This document shows, piece by piece, positions 1-9,005 of a stretch of 64,000 bases of DNA. The translations under genes were made by a program, and so were the position numbers. Source of the stretch: Bufo bufo (Eukaryota; Chordata; Amphibia; Anura; Bufonidae); the NCBI RefSeq assembly GCF_905171765.1, contig NC_053392.1, positions 410,740,299-410,804,298 of the forward strand, given 5' to 3'. Under the pieces are notes generated by a model. That model did no database searches and was not told the origin of the DNA. It was given only the letters and a program-made list of their open reading frames with translations. Positions within the stretch are counted from its first letter, which is position 1, and each line of letters begins with the position of its first letter.

Positions 1-12
1 GAGCAGACAAGC

Positions 13-275
13 CATATAACAGATCATATTTACTAATATGATCTGTTATATGACTTTGGATTGGATTTTTTGAAAATCGCCAGCCTGCCAGCCAATGATC
101 GTTGCTGGCAGGCTGGTGACGAAATACTTCTTTTAATTTTGCCGGCCCGCGATGCGCATGCGCGGGCCGGCTTTGAGCGAAATCTCGCGTCTCGCGAGAT
201 GACGCGTATATGCGTGACTCTGCGCAGCGCTGCCACCTCCGGAACGCAATCCTGCGTTAGGCGGTCCGGAGGTGG
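13..275. repeat. Cluster of consecutive perfect hairpins
   Basis: Successive inverted repeats lie almost end to end: 13-30 with 35-52 (18 bp), 80-92 with 104-116 (13 bp), 141-151 with 161-171 (11 bp), 182-189 with 193-200 (8 bp), and 233-243 with 265-275 (11 bp) enclosing 243-248 with 253-258. The base composition changes from AT-rich to very GC-rich along the series. No coding frame is credible. This is probably the structured end of a foldback or non-autonomous DNA transposon; the family is not recognised. 276-408 is AT-rich with a T run and shows nothing else. Confidence 0.75.
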
Positions 276-408
276 TTAAAGGGCTTCTGTCACCCCATTA
301 AACCGTTTTTTTTTTTTTCTTTACTAATAATCCCAACACTGCGATCTCATCATACATAAGCTAATTAATGATTTTCGTTCAGTAGAATTTGTTAAAAATC
401 GATTTTTA

Positions 409-713
409 TAATATGTAAATTACCTTGCTACCAGCAAGTAGGGCGGCTACTTGCTGGTAGCAGCCGCATCCTCCGATGGTAATGACTCCCACTCTGCTTG
501 TTGCTTGACAGGGCCAGGGAACGGAATCGTTCTGTGCTGGCCCTGCCTGTTTTGATTCAATATCTGGCGCCTGCGCCGCGGCCGTACCTCTCTTCAATCT
601 GCGCAGGCGCACTGAGAGGCGGCCACTCACTCGGCCGCTCGCTCCTGCGCCGGGTGTAGATGTGACAGCAAGTAGCCGCCCTACTTGCTGGTAGCAAGGT
701 AATTTACATATTA
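409..713. mobile_element. Foldback MITE with 48-bp terminal inverted repeats
   Basis: Positions 409-456 are repeated as the reverse complement at 666-713. Each terminal repeat contains its own hairpin (arms ctaccagcaagta and its complement). The interior holds further hairpins, including gcgcctgcgc facing gcgcaggcgc. It has no open frame, which fits a non-autonomous DNA transposon. A clear target duplication is not visible (at most TA). It abuts the truncated gag of the next element, so it may have landed in that element's 5' region or mark its breakpoint. Confidence 0.75.
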
Positions 714-1652
714 CATCCCGCTGATGTTCCCCTGCCAAGCCTGGAGGACCTCACCACCATTGTGGCCCAGCAGGGTCAACAGCTGGCCCAGTTGACTGCT
801 ATGTTGCAGCAGCTCCTGCCTTCTCTGCAACAGCCAGCTCCTCCGTCTGCTCCTGCGGCATCACCTCCGCCTGCAGTAACCAACGGTTCCAGAATCCGTT
901 TGTCCTTACCAGACAAATATGACGGAGATCCTAAGCAGTGCCGTGGGTTCTTGTCGCAGTGCTCTCTCCACCTCGAGCTTCTGTCCGACCAGTTTCCTTC
1001 TGAGTGAGCCAAGGTAGCCTTTATTCTCAGTTAATTGTCTGGGAAGGCCCTGGCCTGGGCTACACCACTATGGGACCGCGCAGATCCTGCCACCGCTTCC
1101 GTCCAGAGCTTCTGCCTAGATTTCCGGAATGTTTTTGAGGAGCCTGCCAGGGTTACCTCCGCAGAGACTGCCTTACTAAATTTGACCCAAGGAGGTTCTT
1201 CCGTGGGTGACTATGTCATTCAGTTCCGCACCCTGGCCTCTGAGCTGAACTGGAACAATGAAGCCCTTTGCGCCACCTTCAAGAAAGGACTTAACAGTGA
1301 AGTAAAGGACGTTCTGGCTGCACGTGAGCTTCCTTCCACTCTTAGTGACCTCATCTTGCTGGCCACTAGGATAGACAAACGTTTCGCCGAAAGACAAGAG
1401 GAACTCCTCCTTGAAAAGGAAAAAGCTAGTCCTAGACGCTTTCCTCGTCTGGCTCCCGTTTTTCCGCATCCACCTCAACCCGCTACTGGGTTTTCCGCCG
1501 TGGAAGCCATGCAGGTGGATCAGTCACGCTTAACTCCGCAAGAACGAAGCCGCCGCAGAAACGAGAACCTGTGTCTGTACTGTGCCAGTACCGAGCACTT
1601 CCTTAGAGATTGTCCTCTCCGTCCACCGCGTTCGGGAAACGCTCGCACCTAG
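714..1652 (+). pseudogene. gag: Chromovirus A gag, two in-frame stops
   Basis: Capsid and nucleocapsid precursor of the retrotransposon. The frame is open from 711 and reads a Gln-rich N-terminus, the segment LPDKYDGDPKQCRGFL typical of sushi/PEG10-like Gag, and a CCHC zinc knuckle CLYCASTEHFLRDC at about 1570-1611. Stops at 1005-1007 and 1032-1034 break it. The natural start is missing because the 5' end is truncated. Pol lies in the +1 frame relative to this one and overlaps its end (1534-1652). Sushi-type relatives usually use -1 shifting, so either a +1 shift or an indel must be invoked. Confidence 0.85.
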
Positions 1653-4600
1653 TAAGCTAGGTGTGGATTCTTTTTCTCCACGCCTCATCATACCCGTGCA
1701 GTTGATCATCTCTTCCAAGTCCTCTTTCTCCGCAGCCGCCTTCTTGGATTCCGGTTCAGCTGGCAACTTCATTCACGCCTCCTTGGTTGACAAGTACCGT
1801 ATTCCAGTAATCCATCTACCCAAGCCGTTTTTCATCTCTACTGTTAACGGTGAGAGACTCTCAACCACCGTGCAGTTCCGTACCCAGCCTCTGCAGATGG
1901 ACATCGGAATATTTCATACCGAGACTTTAGAGTTCTTTGTCCTTCCCTTCTGTTCCTCCGAACTCCTCCTGGGTCTGCCGTGGCTTCAACGTCATAGCCC
2001 TGTCCTGAATTGGTCCATCGGTGAGATCCTGCGTTGGGGCTCCTCCTGTTCGGACCGCTGTCTCAAGCCTGCTCTGCTCAAACAGAACCCGCAAGTTTCT
2101 CCGCCTTCTGGGCTGCCCAAGCCATACCATTCCTTCACGGATGTCTTCTGCAAGAAACAAGCTGAGGTTCTTCCTCCTCACCGATCCTATGATTGCCCGA
2201 TCGACCTGATACTCGGTTCTACTCCACCTCGGGGCAGAATTTATCCTCTCTCACCTCCTGAGACTCTTGCCATGTCCAACTATATACGTGAGAACCTACA
2301 GAGAGGATTCATAAGAAAATCTTCTTCTCCTGCTGGGGCCGGTTTTTTCTTCGTGACTAAAAAAGACGTCTCCCTCCGCCCCTCCATTGACTACAGAGGT
2401 CTTAATAAAATTACCTTCAAGAACCGTTACCCTCTGCCTCTAATCTCTGAGCTATTTGATCGTCTCCAAGGGGCTAAGATCTTCACCAAATTGGACCTTC
2501 GAGGGGCCTATAATCTGATCCGTATCCGTGAGGGAGACGAATGGAAGACCGCCTTTAACACAAGGGACGGCCATTTTGAGTATTTGGTGATGCCCTTCGA
2601 CCTCTGCAACGCACCTGCTGTCTTCCAGGAATTCTTCAATGATATTTTCAGGGACTTACTTTACACCTGCGTGGTCGTATACCTGGATGATATCCTCATC
2701 TTTTCCTCCAATTTGGATCAACACCGGGTCCATGTACAACAAGTTCTTACTCGTCTTAGGAGAAATCGCCTGTACGCTAAACTTGAAAAATGTCTTTTTG
2801 AACGGACCTCCCTGCCTTTCCTGGGATACATTATCTCAGCCCAAGGACTTCAAATGGACCCAGCCAAACTCTCGGCGGTTCTGGATTGGCCACGTCCCTC
2901 TGATCTCCGAGCCATACAAAGATTTCTGGGCTTTGCGAATTACTACAGGCAATTCATCCCTCACTATTCCACTCTGGTAGCTCCTATCGTGGCCCTCACT
3001 AGAAAAGGAGCTAACCCCAAATCCTGGCCTTCCCAAGCCGAGGAAGCCTTCCAGTCCCTGAAATCCGCCTTTGCCTCTGCACCCGTTTTCTCTAGACCAG
3101 ATTCCACCAAGCCCTTCTCTCTTGAAGTGGATGCCTCCTCGGTGGGAGCCGGAGCTGTCCTCACCCAGAAGTCTTCCCGGGGCAAGACTTCAACTTGTGG
3201 CTTCTTTTCTAAAACATTCTCTTCCGCAGAGAGAAATTACTCCATTGGGGACAGGGAACTGCTGGCTATTAAATTGGCACTGGAGGAATGGAGACATTTA
3301 CTCGAAGGCGCCACACATCCTGTGTACATCTTCACGGACCACAAGAACCTGGCTTATCTCCAGTCTGCTCAGAGATTAAATCCCCGTCAGGCTCGTTGGT
3401 CTCTGTTCTTCGCCCGCTTTAACTTTGAGATCCATTTCCGTCCGGCTTGTAAGAACATTAGGGCAGATGCTCTGTCTCGCTCCTCTGATGTGGTGGGCGA
3501 CGAGTTAACACCTCAATATATTATCCCTCCAGAACGCCTTATTACAGTCGCTCCCGTGGACCTGCGCCTTCTTCCTCCTGGCAAATCCTACGTACCTCCA
3601 CGTCAGCGGCTGCGAATTCTCAAGTGGGGCCACGCCTCCCCTTTTTCCGGTCATCCAGGGGTGCTAAAGTCTCTCCAACTAATCTCCCAAAGGTACTGGT
3701 GGCCTTCTATGGAGAAAGATGTTTTGGACTTCGTCCAGGCCTGTACGATTTGCGCCCGGGATAAATCACCTCGCCAGAAACCAGCGGGTCTCCTCTTGCC
3801 TCTACCTGTTCCTGAAGTTCCCTGGTCTCACATCGCCATGGACTTTATTACAGATCTTCCCCCCTCCCATGGCAAGTCCGTTATTTGGGTCGTGGTGGAT
3901 CGCTTCTCCAAGATGGCTCACTTTGTACCCCTGCCCGGTCTACCCTCTGCACCCATGTTGGCCAAACAATTTTTCCAACACATCTTCCGTCTCCATGGCC
4001 TTCCCAAACATATTGTCTCGGATCGTGGGGTACAATTCGTCTCCAAATTCTGGAGGGCTCTATGTGCTCAGCTCGGGATCAAATTGGACTTTTCTTCTTC
4101 GTACCATCCTCAGTCTAACGGCCAAGTAGAACGGGTGAACCAGATTTTGGGTGACTATCTGCGTCACTTTGTATCCTCACGCCATGACGACTGGGCTGAT
4201 CTACTTCCCTGGGCGGAGTTCTCCTACAACTACAAACAATCCTCTGCCTCTAACAAGTCTCCTTTCCTTGTAATTTTTGGCCGTCATCCTCTTCCACCTC
4301 TGCCGCAGTCTCCCACTCCTTCTTCTGTACCTGCCGTTGACAGTCTTGTACAGGATTTTCTCTGGCGAGAAACCCACGCTGCTCTCCTCAGGGCTTCCGC
4401 CCGTATGAAGGTTCAAGCTGACAAGAGACGCAGATCTCCACCGGAATTTCGTCCGGGTGACAAGGTGTGGCTCTCCTCTAGGTACATCCGATTTAGGGTC
4501 CCAAGTTACAAGTTGGGCCCTCGTTTCTTGGGACCCTATAAAATCAAGAGTCGTATCAATCAAGTTTCTTATCAACTCCATCTTCCTCCCTCCCTCCGAA

Positions 4601-4989
4601 TCCATAACTTTTTCCATGTCTCCCTTCTTAAACCTGCTGTCTTTAACCGTTTTTCTCCCAAGCTTGTTTCTCCCACCCCTGTCGCCGGTACCTCCGATAT
4701 ATTCTCTGTCAAGGAGATCTTGGCGACCAAGATCTCCCGGGGGAAAAATTTTTTTTTTGGTCGACTGGAGGGCTGCGGTCCTGAGGAGAGGTCATGGGAG
4801 CCGGAGGAGAACATCCTGGACCGCAGTCTCATCCGCAAGTTCTTCGGTACCAAAAAGGGAGGGAGACCAAAGGGAAGGGGGGGTACTGTTACGCTGAGCG
4901 CTCCGGGTCCCCTGCTGGCCTCGGAGCGCTCACAGCGTATGCCCCAGGCAGCACTCCTGCGTCTCGGCGTGTGCGTCCTCGCTCTCTAG
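1534..4989 (+). CDS. pol: Chromovirus A pol polyprotein, uninterrupted
   Basis: Open from after a stop at 1531-1533 to TAG at 4987-4989, about 1150 codons. In order: aspartic protease (LDSGSAGNFIH), reverse transcriptase (LRPSIDYRGLN, YLDDILIF), RNase H (EVDASSVGAGAVL, FTDHKNL), integrase HHCC zinc site around HPGVLKSLQ...CTICARD, integrase core ([25 protein letters not shown]), GPY/F module (GPRFLGPYKI) and a chromodomain (CGPEERSWEPEENI). All key residues of RT and integrase appear present; one oddity is MPFDLCNAPA where related copies have G for D. The last about 34 codons run into the 3' LTR. It probably relies on frameshifting from gag; no independent start is evident. Confidence 0.93.
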   Translation, partial: LRKNEAAAETRTCVCTVPVPSTSLEIVLSVHRVRETLAPSKLGVDSFSPRLIIPVQLIISSKSSFSAAAFLDSGSAGNFIHASLVDKYRIPVIHLPKPFFISTVNGERLSTTVQFRTQPLQMDIGIFHTETLEFFVLPFCSSELLLGLPWLQRHSPVLNWSIGEILRWGSSCSDRCLKPALLKQNPQVSPPSGLPKPYHSFTDVFCKKQAEVLPPHRSYDCPIDLILGSTPPRGRIYPLSPPETLAMSNYIRENLQRGFIRKSSSPAGAGFFFVTKKDVSLRPSIDYRGLNKITFKNRYPLPLISELFDRLQGAKIFTKLDLRGAYNLIRIREGDEWKTAFNTRDGHFEYLVMPFDLCNAPAVFQEFFNDIFRDLLYTCVVVYLDDILIFSSNLDQHRVHVQQVLTRLRRNRLYAKLEKCLFERTSLPFLGYIISAQGLQMDPAKLSAVLDWPRPSDLRAIQRFLGFANYYRQFIPHYSTLVAPIVALTRKGANPKSWPSQAEEAFQSLKSAFASAPVFSRPDSTKPFSLEVDASSVGAGAVLTQKSSRGKTSTCGFFSKTFSSAERNYSIGDRELLAIKLALEEWRHLLEGATHPVYIFTDHKNLAYLQSAQRLNPRQARWSLFFARFNFEIHFRPACKNIRADALSRSSDVVGDELTPQYIIPPERLITVAPVDLRLLPPGKSYVPPRQRLRILKWGHASPFSGHPGVLKSLQLISQRYWWPSMEKDVLDFVQACTICARDKSPRQKPAGLLLPLPVPEVPWSHIAMDFITDLPPSHGKSVIWVVVDRFSKMAHFVPLPGLPSAPMLAKQFFQHIFRLHGLPKHIVSDRGVQFVSKFWRALCAQLGIKLDFSSSYHPQSNGQVERVNQILGDYLRHFVSSRHDDWADLLPWAEFSYNYKQSSASNKSPFLVIFGRHPLPPLPQSPTPSSVPAVDSLVQDFLWRETHAALLRASARMKVQADKRRRSPPEFRPGDKVWLSSRYIRFRVPSYKLGPRFLGPYKIKSRINQVSYQLHLPPSLRIHNFFHVSLLKPAVFNRFSPKLVSPTPVAGTSDIFSVKEILATKISRGKNFFFGRLEGCGPEERSWEPEENILDRSLIRKFFGTKKGGRPKGRGGTVTLSAPGPLLASERSQRMPQAALLRLGVCVLAL

Positions 4990-5515
4990 GGCGCGCGCGC
5001 GCCGGGACTCTTAGATTCAAAGGACCAGTGCACCAGTGATTGGTGCCTGGTCCAAAGAGGTTATTAAGGGTTAAGGTTGTGAGAGGCAGTGCTGACTTAA
5101 TTAGGCTGCACCTGTGCACTACCCATTTATACCTTCTCCTCCCACAGCTTTCTGCTGTATCCTTGTGCCTTGTGCCTCAGAGAAAGCGTTCCCTACGTTG
5201 TTAGTTTGCCTTACCTGTTGCCGTACCCGTTGCTACCGTCCACTCGCCTTTGAACCTTTGCTGCCTGCCCTGACCGCTGCTACGTCCGACTACGCTCTTA
5301 CCTTCTCCCTGTGTACCACGCCTTATCAGTTGCCAGAGAGGTCGAGTTGTTACTAGGGGACACGACCTGGTAGTTACCGCCGCGGCAAATCCATCCCGCC
5401 TTGCGGCGGGCTCTGGTGAAGACCAGTAACTGCTTAGAACCGGTCCTCTAGTACAACCCGCGCCATCGCCTCTCTGGTCCAGAGGATTCACTACCTGTCC
5501 TGCCGGTTTGTGACA
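4887..5515 (+). mobile_element. 3' LTR of chromovirus A
   Basis: 629 bp beginning TGTTAC directly after a G-rich polypurine tract and ending GTGACA, a near-perfect short terminal inversion. The start is fixed by the tract and by the equivalent position in two other chromoviruses of this window. The pol stop codon lies 100 bp inside it. No second copy is in the window, so age by LTR divergence cannot be estimated. Confidence 0.8.
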
Positions 5516-5517
5516 AT

Positions 5518-5937
5518 GGACAACAGTTCCAGACAGTAGATGGCCTTCGTGCGGCCGTCTTAATCACTTGGAGAAATGTTCCCACTCACCTCATGGAAAC
5601 GCTTGCATCAAGCATGCCGAAACGAATTTTTGAAGTGATAAACAATAACGACGGAGCTACTCATTACTGAGTTCATGTTTGGAAGTTGGATTTCTGTTTT
5701 GGGGGGGTTTAGTTTTTTTTTGGAGGTGTGGTCCTAAACTTTTGATCAGCTGAAAAACAGCCTGTTTCAGTTTATTCGTTGTTTTCATTAAATTGAATGC
5801 TCAAAAAATGTTTTGTCTCACTCCCATTTCTACTTGTTGCATGTTGAAGCTCTACTTGGAACCTTGTTAAGATCCAGCCATGCTAAATATGATTTCTTGC
5901 CATTTTTAAAGTGGTCTTAAACTTTTGATCAGGACTG
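5518..5937 (+). mobile_element. Tc1/mariner 3' end with IR/DR repeats
   Basis: The right end reads gtggtcttaaacttttgatc followed by aggactg, then TA at 5938-5939, as expected for a Tc1 terminal repeat and its TA target. A second copy of the motif (gtggtcctaaacttttgatc) sits about 180 bp inside at about 5731-5750. That is the direct-repeat-within-inverted-repeat layout in which transposase binds two sites per end. The left half of the element is absent from the window. Confidence 0.8.
5539..5670 (+). pseudogene. Tc1 transposase C-terminal fragment
   Basis: The frame reads DGLRAAVLITWRNVPTHLM then ETLASSMPKRIFEVI to a TGA at 5668-5670. This is the C-terminal tail of a Tc1-family DDE transposase (the region following the catalytic core, ending in the conserved ...SMPKR... 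segment). The catalytic core is missing because the retrotransposon upstream occupies its place. Non-functional. Confidence 0.75.
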
Positions 5938-5939
5938 TA

Positions 5940-6600
5940 CTTAGAGCTTTACTATATTTATTCTATTGCATTTCATTATTATGTTATGGAATTGTATGTA
6001 AAATAAAAATCTATTTAGCAAAGTTTAGGTTATAATATGGTATAGTATAACTATTTTATATAGTATATTTATGTTTCATAATTATAGTGTAGTAGACAGT
6101 AATAACATAGGTATAAATAAAAAGGTATATAGCTCTTTAACCCCTTCAGGACATAGACATTTTTCACCTTAAGGACCAGGCCCAGATAACAAATATGTTT
6201 AGTGTATTTTTTTAATTTTTTTTTATTTCTAATCAATTATAAATTTGCGGCTATAAGAAGAAATTAAAATTTTTAATTTTTTTAAAATATTTTTTTGACC
6301 AAGACCCACTTGGTTCTTGAAGATCCAGTGGGTCTGATGCCTCTATAATACACTGCAGTACACTATATAGTGTACTGCAGTGTATTCTGACTTTACACTT
6401 AGCCTGACCAGGCTCCTGCCTTTAGCAGGACCCTGATCAGACTTAACTATACCGTGATTAATATTAAATTGGATGGCCGGCTATATATATAAAACATATA
6501 TCCTTTATTCTAAGAACAATATATTATACAGTACATTAATGACAATATACTTATATACTTTATAAAAACAAATATAAAAATATATGTGTATTGAAGGATT
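5940..6600. repeat. AT-rich repeat DNA with a 40-bp palindrome
   Basis: No gene. The stretch contains the phrase aaccccttcaggacatag followed by ttaaggaccaggc, which resembles a dispersed amphibian repeat (recognised from general knowledge, not verified). It also holds a perfect 40-bp palindrome at 6347-6386 and a small hairpin tcctgc/gcagga near 6413-6430. The remainder is runs of A and T. Confidence 0.55.
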
Positions 6601-6609
6601 AAATATAAT

Positions 6610-6905
6610 AAGCTATATGATCTGTATGAAGGACAGGAGGTTGGGTGACATCATAGGGTGACTATATTTACATTGACCTTCTGTCTGTATAAGGAACTGT
6701 TCCTAGTCAGCATTATTGTAATGAGAGCTGCAGCTGTTCTTGTATGTATGTATGTATGGATGGATGTATAAAAAGGCCTGTATGGTCAAGAATAAACAGA
6801 GCTGTTACTGACATCATACTGCATGTGTCACTGATAGTTCTCCGGGCCTGTCTTCGTGGACAAAGAAAGGAATCAAGGTGCATTGAGAAGGAAATGATAC
6901 TTTCA
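6610..6905 (+). mobile_element. Endogenous retrovirus 5' LTR (left edge uncertain)
   Basis: Contains a TATA box tataaaaa at 6767-6774, a polyadenylation signal aataaa at 6791-6796, and ends just before a tRNA-Pro-like primer site at 6908. A short (TGTA/TGGA)n microsatellite lies at 6741-6765. The left end cannot be fixed because no second LTR copy is recognisable in the window; a TG near 6619 is a candidate. Confidence 0.6.
6767..6774 (+). promoter_or_regulatory. TATA box of ERV LTR
   Basis: The octamer tataaaaa lies 17 bp upstream of an aataaa signal in the LTR. The spacing is short but compatible with a compact U3-R of a gamma/epsilon-type LTR. Activity is not implied. Confidence 0.5.
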
Positions 6906-6907
6906 GC

Positions 6908-6927
6908 TGGGGGCTCTGTCCGCGGAA
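6908..6927 (+). other. Primer binding site, tRNA-Pro type
   Basis: The sequence starts TGGGGGCTC and continues TGTCCGCGGA, matching the well-known proline-tRNA primer site of gammaretroviruses apart from small insertions. It fixes the LTR boundary a few bases upstream and identifies the element as a retrovirus-like provirus. Confidence 0.75.
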
Positions 6928-7399
6928 TAGAGTACACAGGAATTTCTGACATTCCTGTCTTTAACGACTGGGGACATTCCGATGCTTTACGTAAAATTTT
7001 CTGTTGCTTCTATTTTGAATCTGCTTTAGACACACTGAAAGAAATAGTATCTATCTTTAGGCAAGATAGACTATAAATAGACTACTGGCCAAGTCTAACA
7101 GATAAATTCTTTAGGGAAGGATTTAAAAGAGGAATTATTTTTGGAAGAATTCAAATAGAGTCTGCACCTTGATTTCTCTTGTCACCCAAGTTCTATTGCT
7201 TTTTTTCTGTCGCTTTCTTATGCTTTCTGTTATGTTATGAAGCATTAAGTAATTTTTATGCTGAAGGTAAGCAGCAAATGATACTGTGAAAAATGTACTA
7301 ACTTTATTATGTGTGTCCTCTATAAACCCGTTAACCCAGAAACTGGTAAACGCCTGGGGAGAGTTTTGCTCTGTCTCCGTCTCAATTAAGTTATAAGAA
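6928..7399 (+). other. ERV leader with candidate splice donor
   Basis: Untranslated region between primer site and gag. CTGAAG|GTAAGC at 7266/7267 is a strong match to a vertebrate 5' splice site, in the position expected for the donor used to make env mRNA. No other feature is recognised. Confidence 0.45.
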
Positions 7400-7795
7400 A
7401 TGGGTGCAAAGCAAGGAAAGGTCTCTCCACCCCCTCCGATTGTAGGAGAAACATGTAAGGATTATGTAGCCCGGGTCTGTGGGACTGATTATTATTTAGT
7501 TACTCCCTGGGTGGATAATCTGGCAGGATGGACAGAGGGGATGAAGAGTATAAATTCGTTCCCTCGGGAAGGGGCTAATGACACCTTCCATATGGATATG
7601 GTAAAAGGGTTATGTTTGGGTGACACTGAAGCTTACCCATATTATGGTCCAGACATCCAGTGGGACATGCAGTATATGAAGTCGGGAGGGGAATATTGGC
7701 TTACTTATGCACCATATTGGTATGATAGACCAAAAAAAAGGTTAACAAACAGAAGGCAGAGAACCAGGAGGGATATAACAAGAAACATGTGTTAG
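7400..7795 (+). pseudogene. gag: ERV gag matrix fragment
   Basis: ATG at 7400 opens a 131-codon frame starting MGAKQGK, an N-myristoylation-type sequence typical of retroviral matrix, and ends at TAG 7793-7795 in a basic segment. Matrix would bind the inner plasma membrane. Capsid, nucleocapsid and protease are not found between here and RT at 9006, so most of gag and protease has been lost. The assignment rests on position after the primer site and on the N-terminus rather than on a full domain match. Confidence 0.6.
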
Positions 7796-7890
7796 AAAAA
7801 GAATTGACAAGAGGTTCACTCCAGAAGCCCCCTCTTCCCTATTTAGGAAATATCCCACAGATATATCCATCCCTTCCAAAAGATGACTTA

Positions 7891-8658
7891 GGGCTCTTTC
7901 ACACTTGCGTTGTCCGGATCCGTCGTGCACTCCATTTGCCGGAGGTGCCCACCGGATCCGTAACAACGCAAGTGAACTGAAAGCATTGGAAGACGGATCC
8001 GTCTTCAAAATACGTTCAGTGTTACTATGGCACCCAGGACGCTATTAAAGTCCTGGCTGCCATAGTAGTAGTGGGGAGCGGGGGAGCAGTATACTTACAG
8101 TCCGTGCGGCTCCCGGGGCGCTCCAGAATGACGTCAGAGCGCCCCATGCGCATGGATGACATGATCCATGTGATCACGTCACCCATGCGCGTGGGGAGCC
8201 CTGACGTCACTCTGAAGCGCCCTGGGAGCCGCACGGACGGTAAGTATACTGCTCCCCCACTCCCCACTACACTTTACCATGGCAAACAGGACTTTAGTGT
8301 CCTGGGAGCCATGGTAACCATTCAGAAAAAGCTAAACGTCGGATCCGGTAATGCGCCGAAACGACGTTTAGCTTAAGGCCGGATTCGGATTAATGCCTTT
8401 CAATGGGCATTAATTCCGGATCCGGCCTTGCGGCAAGTGTTCAGGATTTTTGATCGGAGCAAAAAGCGCAGCATGCTGCGGTATTTTCTCCGGCCAAAAA
8501 ACGTTCCGTTCCGGAACTGAAGACATCCTGATGCATCCTGAACGGATTTCTCTCCATTCAGAATGCATGGGGATAATCCTGATCAGGATTCTTCCGGCAT
8601 AGAGCCCCGACGACGGAACTCTATGCCGGAAAAGAACAACGCAAGTGTGAAAGAGCCC
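7891..8658. mobile_element. Palindromic MITE, TTA target (PIF/Harbinger-like)
   Basis: Terminal inverted repeats of 23 bp (gggctctttcacacttgcgt plus tgt) at 7891-7913 and 8636-8658 are flanked by TTA at 7888-7890 and 8659-8661, the 3-bp target duplication typical of PIF/Harbinger. The centre (about 8015-8325) is a long imperfect palindrome, and hairpins recur to the right (8331-8371, 8374-8423, 8592-8630). It has no transposase. It lies inside the degraded retrovirus between gag and pol. Confidence 0.85.
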
Positions 8659-8661
8659 TTA

Positions 8662-9005
8662 GATTAAAAGGGCAGTACTTTGAGGCCCAGGCATTATTTA
8701 ATTGGCTCAAAAGGAAGACGAGATAGGAGAAGAAGAGATAACACTCTAGCATCCTTTCACAGTGCACACATCTTCTTCAAAGCATCTGTTGGAAAATATA
8801 AGACTAACACTGCCCACAGCACAGCTCTCTGCCCCCCTTCCTCTCCTCATAGCGTTGCATAGACAGAGCTCGACTAACAGCAGAAAGGGGAGGGGGAGGC
8901 TCCTGAGATAAAAAGAAGTTTGTAATAACTTAAGATTAACCAGTTACTGTCCTAGAGATACAAAAAAATATATAGAATACAATTCACACATCTCTAACAC
9001 TAGGG
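8662..9005. other. No recognisable gene
   Basis: Between the MITE and the RT fragment. It should derive from the missing gag/protease part of the provirus, but no zinc knuckle or DTG/DSG protease motif is seen in any frame. Confidence 0.5.

Larger units (their letters stand above)
714..5515 (+). mobile_element. Chromovirus A (Ty3/gypsy), 5'-truncated
   Basis: Ty3/gypsy retrotransposon with gag, pol (protease, RT, RNase H, integrase, chromodomain), a purine-rich tract at 4868-4883 and a 3' LTR at 4887-5515. No copy of this LTR is present upstream, so the element starts abruptly inside gag next to the MITE. Downstream it is followed directly by the C-terminal part of a Tc1 transposase, which suggests it integrated inside a Tc1 copy. 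It is assigned to chromoviruses from the C-terminal chromodomain and GPY/F-type module. Confidence 0.9.

Noticed and set aside
5201..5491. Minus-strand frame in the chromovirus A LTR
   Set aside because: Antisense in an LTR, with no motif and no counterpart in the other LTRs.
7789..7980. Extension of ERV gag across the MITE border
   Set aside because: The frame passes the TTA target and the terminal repeat of the MITE at 7891, so its last part is MITE sequence.
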